The notes beneath the pieces are model-generated. The model had not been told where the DNA came from and ran no database searches. It was given only the letters and a program-made list of their open reading frames with translations. Below are positions 26,676-37,517 of a stretch of DNA of 64,000 nt, in pieces. The DNA is taken from the NCBI GenBank assembly GCA_949987705.1, contig CATLJY010000888.1, positions 1 to 64,000 on the forward strand, written 5' to 3'. How positions within the stretch are numbered: the first letter of the stretch is position 1; each line of letters opens with the position of its first letter. Origin of the DNA: Thereva unica. Taxonomy: Eukaryota; Arthropoda; Insecta; Diptera; Therevidae. Both the position numbers and the translations under genes were made by a program.

Positions 26676-27941
26676 ATGGTGTTGTTACAAGTAGTGTTCT
26701 CAGTGTTTCTAGTGCTGGCGGCCGATGGCGCAGGAATCAATAGGGCAGTCCGGCAGTACCGCAGCGTCTACGAAGAGTTTCCGGGCGTGCGCGAAGCAGT
26801 CTCCCTGCTGAAGGCGAGCCACCTCTCCTATCTTAATGCGACGACGACATCCGAGATGATTCACGAGTGCTGGTTCTCGACCGAGCTGGTGACCTTTGTC
26901 AACTGGGTGCGGCTCTACCAGAAGCCAATGTCTAGCATGATTGGATTCTATTCCTACTACGCTTTAACCAACTTGGCCCGGCTCGATGTGCGCCATATCG
27001 ACCCGCGGGACTTGGCCTGCGCCCTGCACACCTACACACACCAGTACTTGCACGCCTGCGACGAGGAAGATTACCCCAGCGCCCGCGTCCTCGAGCTACA
27101 GCGCCTGCGCCCCTGCCCCGACATCAACGGAGTGGACCGCGTCTATCATGTGGGGGGCATTGACGAATGCCGCACCGCGCTCTACGAGCGTCCAGAACCT
27201 CCAGAGCACGGAGCCAAACACGTGCCGAATGAATATTACCTCGTAGATTACGACGAGCGCATAGTGTCGCTGCTTTCGTACACCACCAATATTGCGAACG
27301 TATGGGCCTACGATTACTACGAGCTGGTGTTTACGCTGTTTGGCGGGGGCACCGACTACCTGGGCGAGTTTTGCCGACGCAACAGGGTACTATTTCAGTG
27401 CAGGTTACTCGCGGGCATTGTGCGGGGCAGGCGGCCCACCAACCACTCTGACCCCTTCGCGCTGGCGGAAAAATTGGCCTCCCGCATCAGGAGCGAGGGC
27501 CTGCCCATCGACGAGGGACTAGTCCTGTCACTCGGGAAATTTTATCATGGCGACCGCGGCTACGTGCTCTTTTACCTCTACCACCTGGCGCAGTCACACA
27601 TCCCCGCGTGCGAGCAGCGAGCTAAGAGAAGCGTCCACCAGGAAGAATTGCCATCCCATTTCAAGATCCTAGGCAACCACATCGAGATCCCGAAAGACGA
27701 TCTCGATAAACTGTTGCATCCACCGCCAATACCTTTCCCGGATTTTGACCCCAATAGCGATTTGAAGCGACTACGCGATGAAATCAATACACCAAAAGAG
27801 ACAGCAGCTGGACCCAATTTAGGTAAAATCATCACGGGGGTGCTGGTGCTTGGGTTCGGGCTGACTTTAATCTGCATAAAGTGCTGGCTATGCTGTAGCA
27901 GACGGGTCGAAGGCGACCGCGACGACCGACAGAATATCTAA
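26676..27941 (+). CDS. Type I membrane glycoprotein with furin-like site (421 aa)
   Basis: Signal peptide at 1-19, C-terminal membrane segment at about 384-403 (IITGVLVLGFGLTLICIKC), short cysteine-containing basic tail. The ectodomain has two N-glycosylation sequons (NAT, NHS), about nine cysteines, and RAKR at 315-318, which fits the R-x-[KR]-R pattern cut by furin-like proteases. Cutting there would leave a short membrane-bound fragment of about 100 residues. The promoter is early type. Family not recognised; a cell-surface or virion envelope protein. Functional proposals are inference. Confidence 0.7.
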   Translation: MVLLQVVFSVFLVLAADGAGINRAVRQYRSVYEEFPGVREAVSLLKASHLSYLNATTTSEMIHECWFSTELVTFVNWVRLYQKPMSSMIGFYSYYALTNLARLDVRHIDPRDLACALHTYTHQYLHACDEEDYPSARVLELQRLRPCPDINGVDRVYHVGGIDECRTALYERPEPPEHGAKHVPNEYYLVDYDERIVSLLSYTTNIANVWAYDYYELVFTLFGGGTDYLGEFCRRNRVLFQCRLLAGIVRGRRPTNHSDPFALAEKLASRIRSEGLPIDEGLVLSLGKFYHGDRGYVLFYLYHLAQSHIPACEQRAKRSVHQEELPSHFKILGNHIEIPKDDLDKLLHPPPIPFPDFDPNSDLKRLRDEINTPKETAAGPNLGKIITGVLVLGFGLTLICIKCWLCCSRRVEGDRDDRQNI

Positions 27942-27983
27942 TAAAATTAATTTTGAATGAATGTACTGTAATCAGAGTTGTCT

Positions 27984-28676
27984 TTATCTCGTTTCCGGCT
28001 TAAGTTTTTGTTTCAGGCGCATTGGTGTGGGCAGCTCGATGTCAGAGATGACCGTAATTTTTGGTGCGGCCCGCCCCATGCCCCCGGGCACGATAAGCCG
28101 TCGGGATGGCTGCGGCTTGTTAGAGGGGAGGAATGGGTTGGGGGGCTCGATTTCTGGTACGACCTGTTCCACAACTTCGGGCACGATAAGCCGCGGCTGG
28201 GACAAGCCCAGCCTGTTGCCGTAAAAGACTCGCTTGGTGGACAATTGCTGCGTCATGTATGGACTATTTTTGAATAGCACCCGAATCTTTTCCATCAGCA
28301 TCTTGTGCTCTACTGAATTGTTCCACTGCGGAACGGTGTTTTGCCGCCAGATCGCGCCGTGTAGCAGCTCCAGTGCGCGCTCCTTCTGGTCTGGCACCTC
28401 GCGGCGCAGCACGGCCGCCAGGTGCTGCACGTAGTCTACCCTGCAGAGCATCTGCTCTACCTCTGCTGAAAAGTGTCGCACGTGACCATTGGGAAAACGA
28501 TCAAGAAAGAGATTCTCGACCACCGGCTTGAACGATATCTTGCCGTAGAGCATTTGGCACTTGATCAGGTTCAGGTGCAGCAGGAACGAGCGCAATATGA
28601 GCGGGGTCCGCTTCCAATCATCGCCGCGCGGCACTGCTGGTGCATTTTTTAGTAGCTCGAGGTACTGGGGCTCCAT
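27984..28676 (-). CDS. Hypothetical protein (230 aa), late type
   Basis: The start follows GGTAAG-ATG, a late motif. The N-terminal 150 residues look helical and globular. The C-terminus has two related segments, PRLIVPEVVEQVVPEIEPP and RRLIVPGGMGRAAP, in a proline-rich context, suggesting a duplicated short linear motif. No family recognised. It borders the large hr array, which begins about 130 bases from its start. Confidence 0.6.
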   Translation of the reverse strand: MEPQYLELLKNAPAVPRGDDWKRTPLILRSFLLHLNLIKCQMLYGKISFKPVVENLFLDRFPNGHVRHFSAEVEQMLCRVDYVQHLAAVLRREVPDQKERALELLHGAIWRQNTVPQWNNSVEHKMLMEKIRVLFKNSPYMTQQLSTKRVFYGNRLGLSQPRLIVPEVVEQVVPEIEPPNPFLPSNKPQPSRRLIVPGGMGRAAPKITVISDIELPTPMRLKQKLKPETR

Positions 28677-28839
28677 CTTACCATACGGGAGGTCTTGGGG
28701 TCGGTGTCAGAAGACCAAGGCGGGGGTAAAAAAATTCATATCTGTGGCACTGCACGATTTTGATCAGTGGTTCGACCCGTCGAGCTCGAGCTCCTCGAGG
28801 CGACCAGCCCATTCTTAAGTATTAATTATAAAATTAAAA

Positions 28840-31800
28840 AAACTTTAGGCGGTAGGGAGCTGCCTGCTTCACTCCTCACCAACTAAAGTTTAATGAGTGA
28901 ATGGGTCGCGCGCGAAGCCACCGCTCAATATATAGTCGAGTTGCCGGAAAAAGCTCTTTTGTATGAAAATGTCGAAAGGCGCGTGACGGAATGACAAAAA
29001 TGCTCAGTCGGTGTCGAACCGCCGACGAGTGCAGACCTCTGGTACATTTTTGAGACTCGAACAAGTAGGGGATTATTGCGTGGTGCGGTCAATTGTATTA
29101 AGGTGGTGTTTGGAGCGGATAAAACCAGTTTGTAACGGCAGAGACAAGGTGCTGGTCGGACTAGCAGAGACGAGTTGCAGTATAGACACTGCTGTCAAGT
29201 CGCCAGTGGGCTAGATCAAGGCGGGCAGTGGTTTCAAGGTCATAAAAGTGCACCGCACAATTTTCATCCGCGAACTCGATCCACAAAGCTGCACGGCCCC
29301 TCACGATTTCGATCCGCTGCTCGAGACATCGAGAGCTGCACACCCCGGGGAGCGTCAGCCATTCTTAAGCATTAATTATTAATTAAGAAAACTTTAGGCG
29401 GTAGGGAGCTGCCTGCTTCACTCCTCACCAACTAAAGTTTAATGAGTGAATGGGTCGCGCGCGAAGCCACCGCTCAATATATAGTCGAGTTGCCGGAAAA
29501 AGCTCTTTTGTATGAAAATGTCGAAAGGCGCGTGACGGAATGACAAAAATGCTCAGTCGGTGTCGAACCGCCGACGAGTGCAGACCTCTGGTACATTTTT
29601 GAGACTCGAACAAGTAGGGGATTATTGCGTGGTGCGGTCAATTGTATTAAGGTGGTGTTTGGAGCGGATAAAACCAGTTTGTAACGGCAGAGACAAGGTG
29701 CTGGTCGGACTAGCAGAGACGAGTTGCAGTATAGACACTGCTGTCAAGTCGCCAGTGGGCTAGATCAAGGCGGGCAGTGGTTTCAAGGTCATAAAAGTGC
29801 ACCGCACAATTTTCATCCGCGAACTCGATCCACAAAGCTGCACGGCCCCTCACGATTTCGATCCGCTGCTCGAGACATCGAGAGCTGCACACCCCGGGGA
29901 GCGTCAGCCATTCTTAAGCATTAATTATTAATTAAGAAAACTTTAGGCGGTAGGGAGCTGCCTGCTTCACTCCTCACCAACTAAAGTTTAATGAGTGAAT
30001 GGGTCGCGCGCGAAGCCACCGCTCAATATATAGTCGAGTTGCCGGAAAAAGCTCTTTTGTATGAAAATGTCGAAAGGCGCGTGACGGAATGACAAAAATG
30101 CTCAGTCGGTGTCGAACCGCCGACGAGTGCAGACCTCTGGTACATTTTTGAGACTCGAACAAGTAGGGGATTATTGCGTGGTGCGGTCAATTGTATTAAG
30201 GTGGTGTTTGGAGCGGATAAAACCAGTTTGTAACGGCAGAGACAAGGTGCTGGTCGGACTAGCAGAGACGAGTTGCAGTATAGACACTGCTGTCAAGTCG
30301 CCAGTGGGCTAGATCAAGGCGGGCAGTGGTTTCAAGGTCATAAAAGTGCACCGCACAATTTTCATCCGCGAACTCGATCCACAAAGCTGCACGGCCCCTC
30401 ACGATTTCGATCCGCTGCTCGAGACATCGAGAGCTGCACGCCCCGGGGAGCGCCAGCCCATTCTTAAGCATTAATTATTAATTAAGAAAACTTTAGGCGG
30501 TAGGGAGCTGCCTGCTTCACTCCTCACCAACTAAAGTTTAATGAGTGAATGGGTCGCGCGCGAAGCCACCGCTCAATATATAGTCGAGTTGCCGGAAAAA
30601 GCTCTTTTGTATGAAAATGTCGAAAGGCGCGTGACGGAATGACAAAAATGCTCAGTCGGTGTCGAACCGCCGACGAGTGCAGACCTCTGGTACATTTTTG
30701 AGACTCGAACAAGTAGGGGATTATTGCGTGGTGCGGTCAATTGTATTAAGGTGGTGTTTGGAGCGGATAAAACCAGTTTGTAACGGCAGAGACAAGGTGC
30801 TGGTCGGACTAGCAGAGACGAGTTGCAGTATAGACACTGCTGTCAAGTCGCCAGTGGGCTAGATCAAGGCGGGCAGTGGTTTCAAGGTCATAAAAGTGCA
30901 CCGCACAATTTTCATCCGCGAACTCGATCCACAAAGCTGCACGGCCCCTCACGATTTCGATCCGCTGCTCGAGACATCGAGAGCTGCACACCCCGGGGAG
31001 CGTCAGCCATTCTTAAGCATTAATTATTAATTAAGAAAACTTTAGGCGGTAGGGAGCTGCCTGCTTCACTCCTCACCAACTAAAGTTTAATGAGTGAATG
31101 GGTCGCGCGCGAAGCCACCGCTCAATATATAGTCGAGTTGCCGGAAAAAGCTCTTTTGTATGAAAATGTCGAAAGGCGCGTGACGGAATGACAAAAATGC
31201 TCAGTCGGTGTCGAACCGCCGACGAGTGCAGACCTCTGGTACATTTTTGAGACTCGAACAAGTAGGGGATTATTGCGTGGTGCGGTCAATTGTATTAAGG
31301 TGGTGTTTGGAGCGGATAAAACCAGTTTGTAACGGCAGAGACAAGGTGCTGGTCGGACTAGCAGAGACGAGTTGCAGTATAGACACTGCTGTCAAGTCGC
31401 CAGTGGGCTAGATCAAGGCGGGCAGTGGTTTCAAGGTCATAAAAGTGCACCGCACAATTTTCATCCGCGAACTCGATCCACAAAGCTGCACGGCCCCTCA
31501 CGATTTCGATCCGCTGCTCGAGACATCGAGAGCTGCACACCCCGGGGAGCGTCAGCCATTCTTAAGCATTAATTATTAATTAAGAAAACTTTAGGCGGTA
31601 GGGAGCTGCCTGCTTCACTCCTCACCAACTAAAGTTTAATGAGTGAATGGGTCGCGCGCGAAGCCACCGCTCAATATATAGTCGAGTTGCCGGAAAAAGC
31701 TCTTTTGTATGAAAATGTCGAAAGGCGCGTGACGGAATGACAAAAATGCTCAGTCGGTGTCGAATCGCCGACGAGTGCAGACCTCTGGTACATTTTTGAG

Positions 31801-34548
31801 ACTCGAACAAGTAGGGGATTATTGCGTGGTGCGGTCAATTGTATTAAGGTGGTGTTTGGAGCGGATAAAACCAGTTTGTAACGGCAGAGACAAGGTGCTG
31901 GTCGGACTAGCAGAGACGAGTTGCAGTATAGACACTGCTGTCAAGTCGCCAGTGGGCTAGATCAAGGCGGGCAGTGGTTTCAAGGTCATAAAAGTGCACC
32001 GCACAATTTTCATCCGCGAACTCGATCCACAAAGCTGCACGGCCCCTCACGATTTCGATCCGCTGCTCGAGACATCGAGAGCTGCACACCCCGGGGAGCG
32101 TCAGCCATTCTTAAGCATTAATTATTAATTAAGAAAACTTTAGGCGGTAGGGAGCTGCCTGCTTCACTCCTCACCAACTAAAGTTTAATGAGTGAATGGG
32201 TCGCGCGCGAAGCCACCGCTCAATATATAGTCGAGTTGCCGGAAAAAGCTCTTTTGTATGAAAATGTCGAAAGGCGCGTGACGGAATGACAAAAATGCTC
32301 AGTCGGTGTCGAACCGCCGACGAGTGCAGACCTCTGGTACATTTTTGAGACTCGAACAAGTAGGGGATTATTGCGTGGTGCGGTCAATTGTATTAAGGTG
32401 GTGTTTGGAGCGGATAAAACCAGTTTGTAACGGCAGAGACAAGGTGCTGGTCGGACTAGCAGAGACGAGTTGCAGTATAGACACTGCTGTCAAGTCGCCA
32501 GTGGGCTAGATCAAGGCGGGCAGTGGTTTCAAGGTCATAAAAGTGCACCGCACAATTTTCATCCGCGAACTCGATCCACAAAGCTGCACGGCCCCTCACG
32601 ATTTCGATCCGCTGCTCGAGACATCGAGAGCTGCACACCCCGGGGAGCGTCAGCCATTCTTAAGCATTAATTATTAATTAAGAAAACTTTAGGCGGTAGG
32701 GAGCTGCCTGCTTCACTCCTCACCAACTAAAGTTTAATGAGTGAATGGGTCGCGCGCGAAGCCACCGCTCAATATATAGTCGAGTTGCCGGAAAAAGCTC
32801 TTTTGTATGAAAATGTCGAAAGGCGCGTGACGGAATGACAAAAATGCTCAGTCGGTGTCGAACCGCCGACGAGTGCAGACCTCTGGTACATTTTTGAGAC
32901 TCGAACAAGTAGGGGATTATTGCGTGGTGCGGTCAATTGTATTAAGGTGGTGTTTGGAGCGGATAAAACCAGTTTGTAACGGCAGAGACAAGGTGCTGGT
33001 CGGACTAGCAGAGACGAGTTGCAGTATAGACACTGCTGTCAAGTCGCCAGTGGGCTAGATCAAGGCGGGCAGTGGTTTCAAGGTCATAAAAGTGCACCGC
33101 ACAATTTTCATCCGCGAACTCGATCCACAAAGCTGCACGGCCCCTCACGATTTCGATCCGCTGCTCGAGACATCGAGAGCTGCACGCCCCGGGGAGCGCC
33201 AGCCCATTCTTAAGCATTAATTATTAATTAAGAAAACTTTAGGCGGTAGGGAGCTGCCTGCTTCACTCCTCACCAACTAAAGTTTAATGAGTGAATGGGT
33301 CGCGCGCGAAGCCACCGCTCAATATATAGTCGAGTTGCCGGAAAAAGCTCTTTTGTATGAAAATGTCGAAAGGCGCGTGACGGAATGACAAAAATGCTCA
33401 GTCGGTGTCGAACCGCCGACGAGTGCAGACCTCTGGTACATTTTTGAGACTCGAACAAGTAGGGGATTATTGCGTGGTGCGGTCAATTGTATTAAGGTGG
33501 TGTTTGGAGCGGATAAAACCAGTTTGTAACGGCAGAGACAAGGTGCTGGTCGGACTAGCAGAGACGAGTTGCAGTATAGACACTGCTGTCAAGTCGCCAG
33601 TGGGCTAGATCAAGGCGGGCAGTGGTTTCAAGGTCATAAAAGTGCACCGCACAATTTTCATCCGCGAACTCGATCCACAAAGCTGCACGGCCCCTCACGA
33701 TTTCGATCCGCTGCTCGAGACATCGAGAGCTGCACACCCCGGGGAGCGTCAGCCATTCTTAAGCATTAATTATTAATTAAGAAAACTTTAGGCGGTAGGG
33801 AGTTGCCTGCTTCACTCCTCACCAACTAAAGTTTAATGAGTGAATGGGTCGCGCGCGAAGCCACCGCTCAATATATAGTCGAGTTGCCGGAAAAAGCTCT
33901 TTTGTATGAAAATGTCGAAAGGCGCGTGACGGAATGACAAAAATGCTCAGTCGGTGTCGAATCGCCGACGAGTGCAGACCTCTGGTACATTTTTGAGACT
34001 CGAACAAGTAGGGGATTATTGCGTGGTGCGGTCAATTGTATTAAGGTGGTGTTTGGAGCGGATAAAACCAGTTTGTAACGGCAGAGACAAGGTGCTGGTC
34101 GGACTAGCAGAGACGAGTTGCAGTATAGACACTGCTGTCAAGTCGCCAGTGGGCTAGATCAAGGCGGGCAGTGGTTTCAAGGTCATAAAAGTGCACCGCA
34201 CAATTTTCATCCGCGAACTCGATCCACAAAGCTGCACGGCCCCTCACGATTTCGATCCGCTGCTCGAGACATCGAGAGCTGCACACCCCGGGGAGCGTCA
34301 GCCATTCTTAAGCATTAATTATTAATTAAGAAAACTTTAGGCGGTAGGGAGCTGCCTGCTTCACTCCTCACCAACTAAAGTTTAATGAGTGAATGGGTCG
34401 CGCGCGAAGCCACCGCTCAATATATAGTCGAGTTGCCGGAAAAAGCTCTTTTGTATGAAAATGTCGAAAGGCGCGTGACGGAATGACAAAAATGCTCAGT
34501 CGGTGTCGAACCGCCGACGAGTGCAGACCTCTGGTACATTTTTGAGAC
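28840..34548 (-). repeat. Large hr array: ten 549/550-bp units plus a partial unit
   Basis: Non-coding. The hr palindrome recurs at 28840, 29389, 29938, 30488, 31037, 31586, 32135, 32684, 33234, 33783 and 34332, so spacing is 549 except two units of 550. Units are nearly identical. The two 550-base units share the same extra base near 30459 and 33205; one substitution is shared by the units at about 31764 and 33961, and one is private near 33803. Each unit contains the palindrome, a TATATAGTCGAG block, an insert of about 90-115 bases, CTCGATGTCTCGAG-like inverted repeats and TTAATTATTAATTAA. Repeated 60-67-residue frames on both strands come with the unit and are not genes. Probable enhancer or replication-origin array. 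Confidence 0.9.
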
Positions 34549-35040
34549 TCGAGCCAAGTATGTCAGCTGCTCAACATGAGGAGCTCCATTAAATTGTCTA
34601 GAGGTCTGCACTCGTCGGCGGTCGCTGCACGACTGAGCATTTTTGTCATTCCGTCACGCGCCTTTAGACATTTTCATACAAAAGAGCTTTTTCCGGCAAC
34701 TCGACTATAAATTGAGCGGTGGCTTCGCGCGCGACCCATTCACTCATTAAACTTTAGTTGGTGAGGAGTGAAGCAGGCAGCTCCCTTACCGCCTAAAGTT
34801 TTTTTAATTTATAATTAATACTTAAGGATGAGCTGGCGCTCCCCGGGGCGTGTAGCTCCTCATGCCGAGCAGCTGCTGGAAATTGTGTGGTGCCACCGGC
34901 ACGAAATTTTTGACCCCCGCCCTGACTCTGCCGCGACACGCGATTTATGATATTCATGGCATTGGGGACCGCTCCTGTGGCCGCAGGAAGCGGTACCTAG
35001 ACATCATGGATCGATAAATATTTTTTTTCTGCGTTACCGT
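34549..35040 (+). repeat. Inverted hr copy closing the large array
   Basis: At about 34598-34840 one hr copy lies in the opposite direction to the array (palindrome 34749-34801), so its body pairs with that of the neighbouring unit. The remaining bases to 35040 hold no gene and lead into the bro promoter. Confidence 0.75.
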
Positions 35041-35041
35041 A

Positions 35042-35076
35042 TATAAATTGCTTGCCGCCGGTCGGCTAGACTCAGT
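35042..35076 (+). promoter_or_regulatory. Early-type promoter of first bro gene
   Basis: TATAAA at 35042-35047 and CAGT at 35073-35076, 32 bases apart. It supports the ATG at 35087 over one at 35048. The second bro gene has the same pair at 35911-35916 and 35942-35945. Confidence 0.65.
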
Positions 35077-35086
35077 CGTAATCAAG

Positions 35087-35794
35087 ATGTCGCTCGAGAG
35101 GTTTCAGTTTTGTACAAACGACGGACAGTTTTTCAGGTGTTGGACCTACACGTCGCCCGACACCACGGTCTGGTACAAGTTGAAAGAGTTTGCCAATCTT
35201 CTCGACTATGCGGAGGAGAGCGAGACATACCGCTTAATCGACCCCGAGTTCAAGAGATTGTGGAAAAATTTACCCAATACCAAATACATTAGCACGCCGT
35301 TCAACTGGGATCCCGAAGTGGTGTTTGTATCGGAAGCAGGCATCTATGCGCTCATGATGAGGTCGACCCAGCCGGCCACCAAAATATTTAGCAAGTGGGT
35401 GTGTGGGAGGGTGCTGCCCGATCTGCGGCGCCAAATCATTGCTGAGTACTACGAGGCGAACCGAGACACGGCAGAACTAGAGTTTCTCAAGGCGCGCGAG
35501 GGCCGTGGCGTGATTTACCTCGTGACATCGGAAAGCCACCGCGCAAACGGAACATACAGGATCGGCTTCACCACCAAAAACCCCAAGATATGTTTGGCCA
35601 ACATGAATGCCGCGAGGACCGCCGGCGACCTCTTTTATTTTTTGCAGCTGTGGCAGGTCGACAATTGTCGCGTGGCGGAATCGTTTATCGTTGCAAACCT
35701 ATATGGTCACTCCACCGAGGGTGGGTTTTATCGGTTCGAGTCAACCGAAAAGGCGATACAACTTGTAGATGAGCAAATAAAGAAACTCAAGTAG
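35087..35794 (+). CDS. bro: BRO family protein with GIY-YIG-like C-terminal domain
   Basis: 235 residues from the ATG downstream of the CAGT. The Bro-N domain spans about 5-125, with the hallmarks WYKLKEFANLL, FVSEAGIYALMMRS and the W-V-C-x-x-V-L-P-x-L-R-R helix. Residues 140-200 (RGVIYLVTSE, YRIGFTTKNPKICLANMN) match the T5orf172 type of GIY-YIG nuclease fold. Baculovirus repeated ORF proteins bind DNA and chromatin; many large DNA viruses carry several. First of four tandem copies, with a paralogue of identical length next to it. Confidence 0.8.
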   Translation: MSLERFQFCTNDGQFFRCWTYTSPDTTVWYKLKEFANLLDYAEESETYRLIDPEFKRLWKNLPNTKYISTPFNWDPEVVFVSEAGIYALMMRSTQPATKIFSKWVCGRVLPDLRRQIIAEYYEANRDTAELEFLKAREGRGVIYLVTSESHRANGTYRIGFTTKNPKICLANMNAARTAGDLFYFLQLWQVDNCRVAESFIVANLYGHSTEGGFYRFESTEKAIQLVDEQIKKLK

Positions 35795-35955
35795 ATTTTT
35801 TGTCTTTTTACTTAATGTTTAGGGATGGGCCGGTCGCCTCGATCCACAAAGCTGCACGGCCCCTCCGACGCCGCAAATTGACCCCAATAGCGGGCCGAGC
35901 ACCTGAGTCATATAAATGGTCTGCCGCCGAGCGATCTGAATCAGTTGTAATCAAG

Positions 35956-36663
35956 ATGTCGCTCGAAGAGTTTCGGTTCCCTACAAACGATGGGTGTTTT
36001 TTCAAGTGCTGGGTCTACATATCACCCGATACCACAGTTTGGTACAAATTGAAGGAGTTTGCTACTCTACTGAGATATGCTAATGTGAAAATGGCATATC
36101 AATTAATACCACCGAAATTTAAAAGAATGTGGAAAAATATTCCAAATACCAAATGCATCAAGACGCCGCAAAAATGGCAACCAGACACGCTGCTGGTATC
36201 GGAAGGAGGTATCTATGCGCTAATGTTTAGGTCCAACAAGCCGGCTGCCAAGCTGTTTACCGAGTGGGTGTGCGGGGATGTGTTGCCCGAGCTGCGGCGC
36301 CAAATTTTCACCGAGTACATTATGGTAAACCAAGACGCGGAAGAACTGGTACTCTTGAAGGCGCGCGCGGCCAGGGGAGTGATTTATTTGGCGACATCGG
36401 GCAATTATCGCACAGATAGAGTATACAAGATCGGATTCACCAGCAAGGACCCCAAGATACGTTTAGAGCGCCTGAATGCAGTGAGGAAAAGTGATGATCT
36501 GTTTTACTTTTTGAAGTTGTGGCCGGTGGACAATTGTCGTGTGATGGAAACGTTTGTTTTCGACAATCTACAGACCCGTTTTATTGAGAAGGAGTTTTAT
36601 AGCTTCGAGTCTGACGAAGAGGCCATACAAATTGTAGAAGAACAAATAAAAAAATTGAAGTAG
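35956..36663 (+). CDS. bro: BRO family protein with GIY-YIG-like C-terminal domain (paralogue)
   Basis: 235 residues, same architecture as the gene at 35087: Bro-N (WYKLKEFATLL, VSEGGIYALMFRS, ELRRQ) and the T5orf172/GIY-YIG-like end (RGVIYLATSG, YKIGFTSKDPKIRLERLNAVR). The residues around Y, K and R in the second half agree better with the domain consensus here than in the first copy. Early promoter as above; the ATG at 35956 follows CAGT by 11 bases. A fragment of hr sequence of about 25 bases lies in its upstream region near 35840-35865. Its last 96 bases are duplicated in the next gene. Confidence 0.8.
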   Translation: MSLEEFRFPTNDGCFFKCWVYISPDTTVWYKLKEFATLLRYANVKMAYQLIPPKFKRMWKNIPNTKCIKTPQKWQPDTLLVSEGGIYALMFRSNKPAAKLFTEWVCGDVLPELRRQIFTEYIMVNQDAEELVLLKARAARGVIYLATSGNYRTDRVYKIGFTSKDPKIRLERLNAVRKSDDLFYFLKLWPVDNCRVMETFVFDNLQTRFIEKEFYSFESDEEAIQIVEEQIKKLK

Positions 36664-37517
36664 ATTTCTGTCTTTTTTTGTATATATAAGGTAGCAAGCA
36701 ATCATGTCGCTGGAAAGATACACTTTTGCATTGGGTAAAGAAGGCGAGGGATTCGAGTGCTGGGCCATCCAGACGCCCAATAATGACATATTTTGCAAGT
36801 TGAAAGAGTTTGCCATCCTTTTGGGATATGCTAATGTGAAAATGGCATATCAATTAATAGACCCGGAATATAAAATTACATGGAGTGAGCTGGTGGTCGG
36901 CCGAACAGACCACCTTCTCAAAGCACCAAAAAATTGGCAACCCGACACACTTTTCGTCTCGGAACCGGGCATCTGGATGTTGATGTCCCGCTCCAACAAG
37001 CCAGAAGCCAGGCGGTACATGAAGTTCGTCTGCAAGAATATACTACAGACCCGTTTTATTGAGAAGGAGTTTTATAGCTTCGAGTCTGACGAAGAGGCCA
37101 TACAAATTGTAGAAGAACAAATAAAAAAATTGAAGTAGATTTCTGTCTTTTTTTGTATATATAAGGTAGCAAGCAATCATGTCGCTGGAAAGATACACTT
37201 TTGCATTGGGTAAAGAAGGCGAGGGATTCGAGTGCTGGGCCATCCAGACGCCCAATAATGACATATTTTGCAAGTTGAAAGAGTTTGCCATCCTTTTGGG
37301 ATATGCTAATGTGAAAATGGCATATCAATTAATAGACCCGGAATATAAAATTACATGGAGTGAGCTGGTGGTCGGCCGAACAGACCACCTTCTCAAAGCA
37401 CCAAAAAATTGGCAACCCGACACACTTTTCGTCTCGGAACCGGGCATCTGGATGTTGATGTCCCGCTCCAACAAGCCAGAAGCCAGGCGGTACATGAAGT
37501 TCGTCTGCAAGAATATA
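36568..37517 (+). repeat. 475-bp tandem duplication within the bro cluster
   Basis: The segment 36568-37042 is repeated at 37043-37517. The junction shares CTAC with both parental ends, a four-base microhomology. I see no differences between the copies, so the event is recent. It joins the head of one bro gene to the tail of another at 36704-37138. Confidence 0.85.
36704..37138 (+). CDS. bro: Chimeric BRO protein (144 aa) created by tandem duplication
   Basis: Residues 1-113 equal the Bro-N start of the gene at 37179, and the last 31 equal the tail of the gene at 35956. The frame stays open across the junction. The product has nearly all of Bro-N but no complete second domain. TATATATAAG ends 13 bases before the ATG, a late-type promoter unlike the early promoters of the first two bro genes. 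Whether the chimeric protein is made is unknown. Confidence 0.65.
   Translation: MSLERYTFALGKEGEGFECWAIQTPNNDIFCKLKEFAILLGYANVKMAYQLIDPEYKITWSELVVGRTDHLLKAPKNWQPDTLFVSEPGIWMLMSRSNKPEARRYMKFVCKNILQTRFIEKEFYSFESDEEAIQIVEEQIKKLK

Noticed and set aside
28876..34318. Repeated 60-70-residue frames on both strands in the hr array (also in other hr copies)
   Set aside because: They recur with each repeat unit, overlap each other on opposite strands, and have no promoter motif or protein-like features. They follow from the repeat.
28840..34548. CRISPR array
   Set aside because: The unit is 549-550 bases and almost identical throughout. There are no short repeats with unique spacers and no cas genes.
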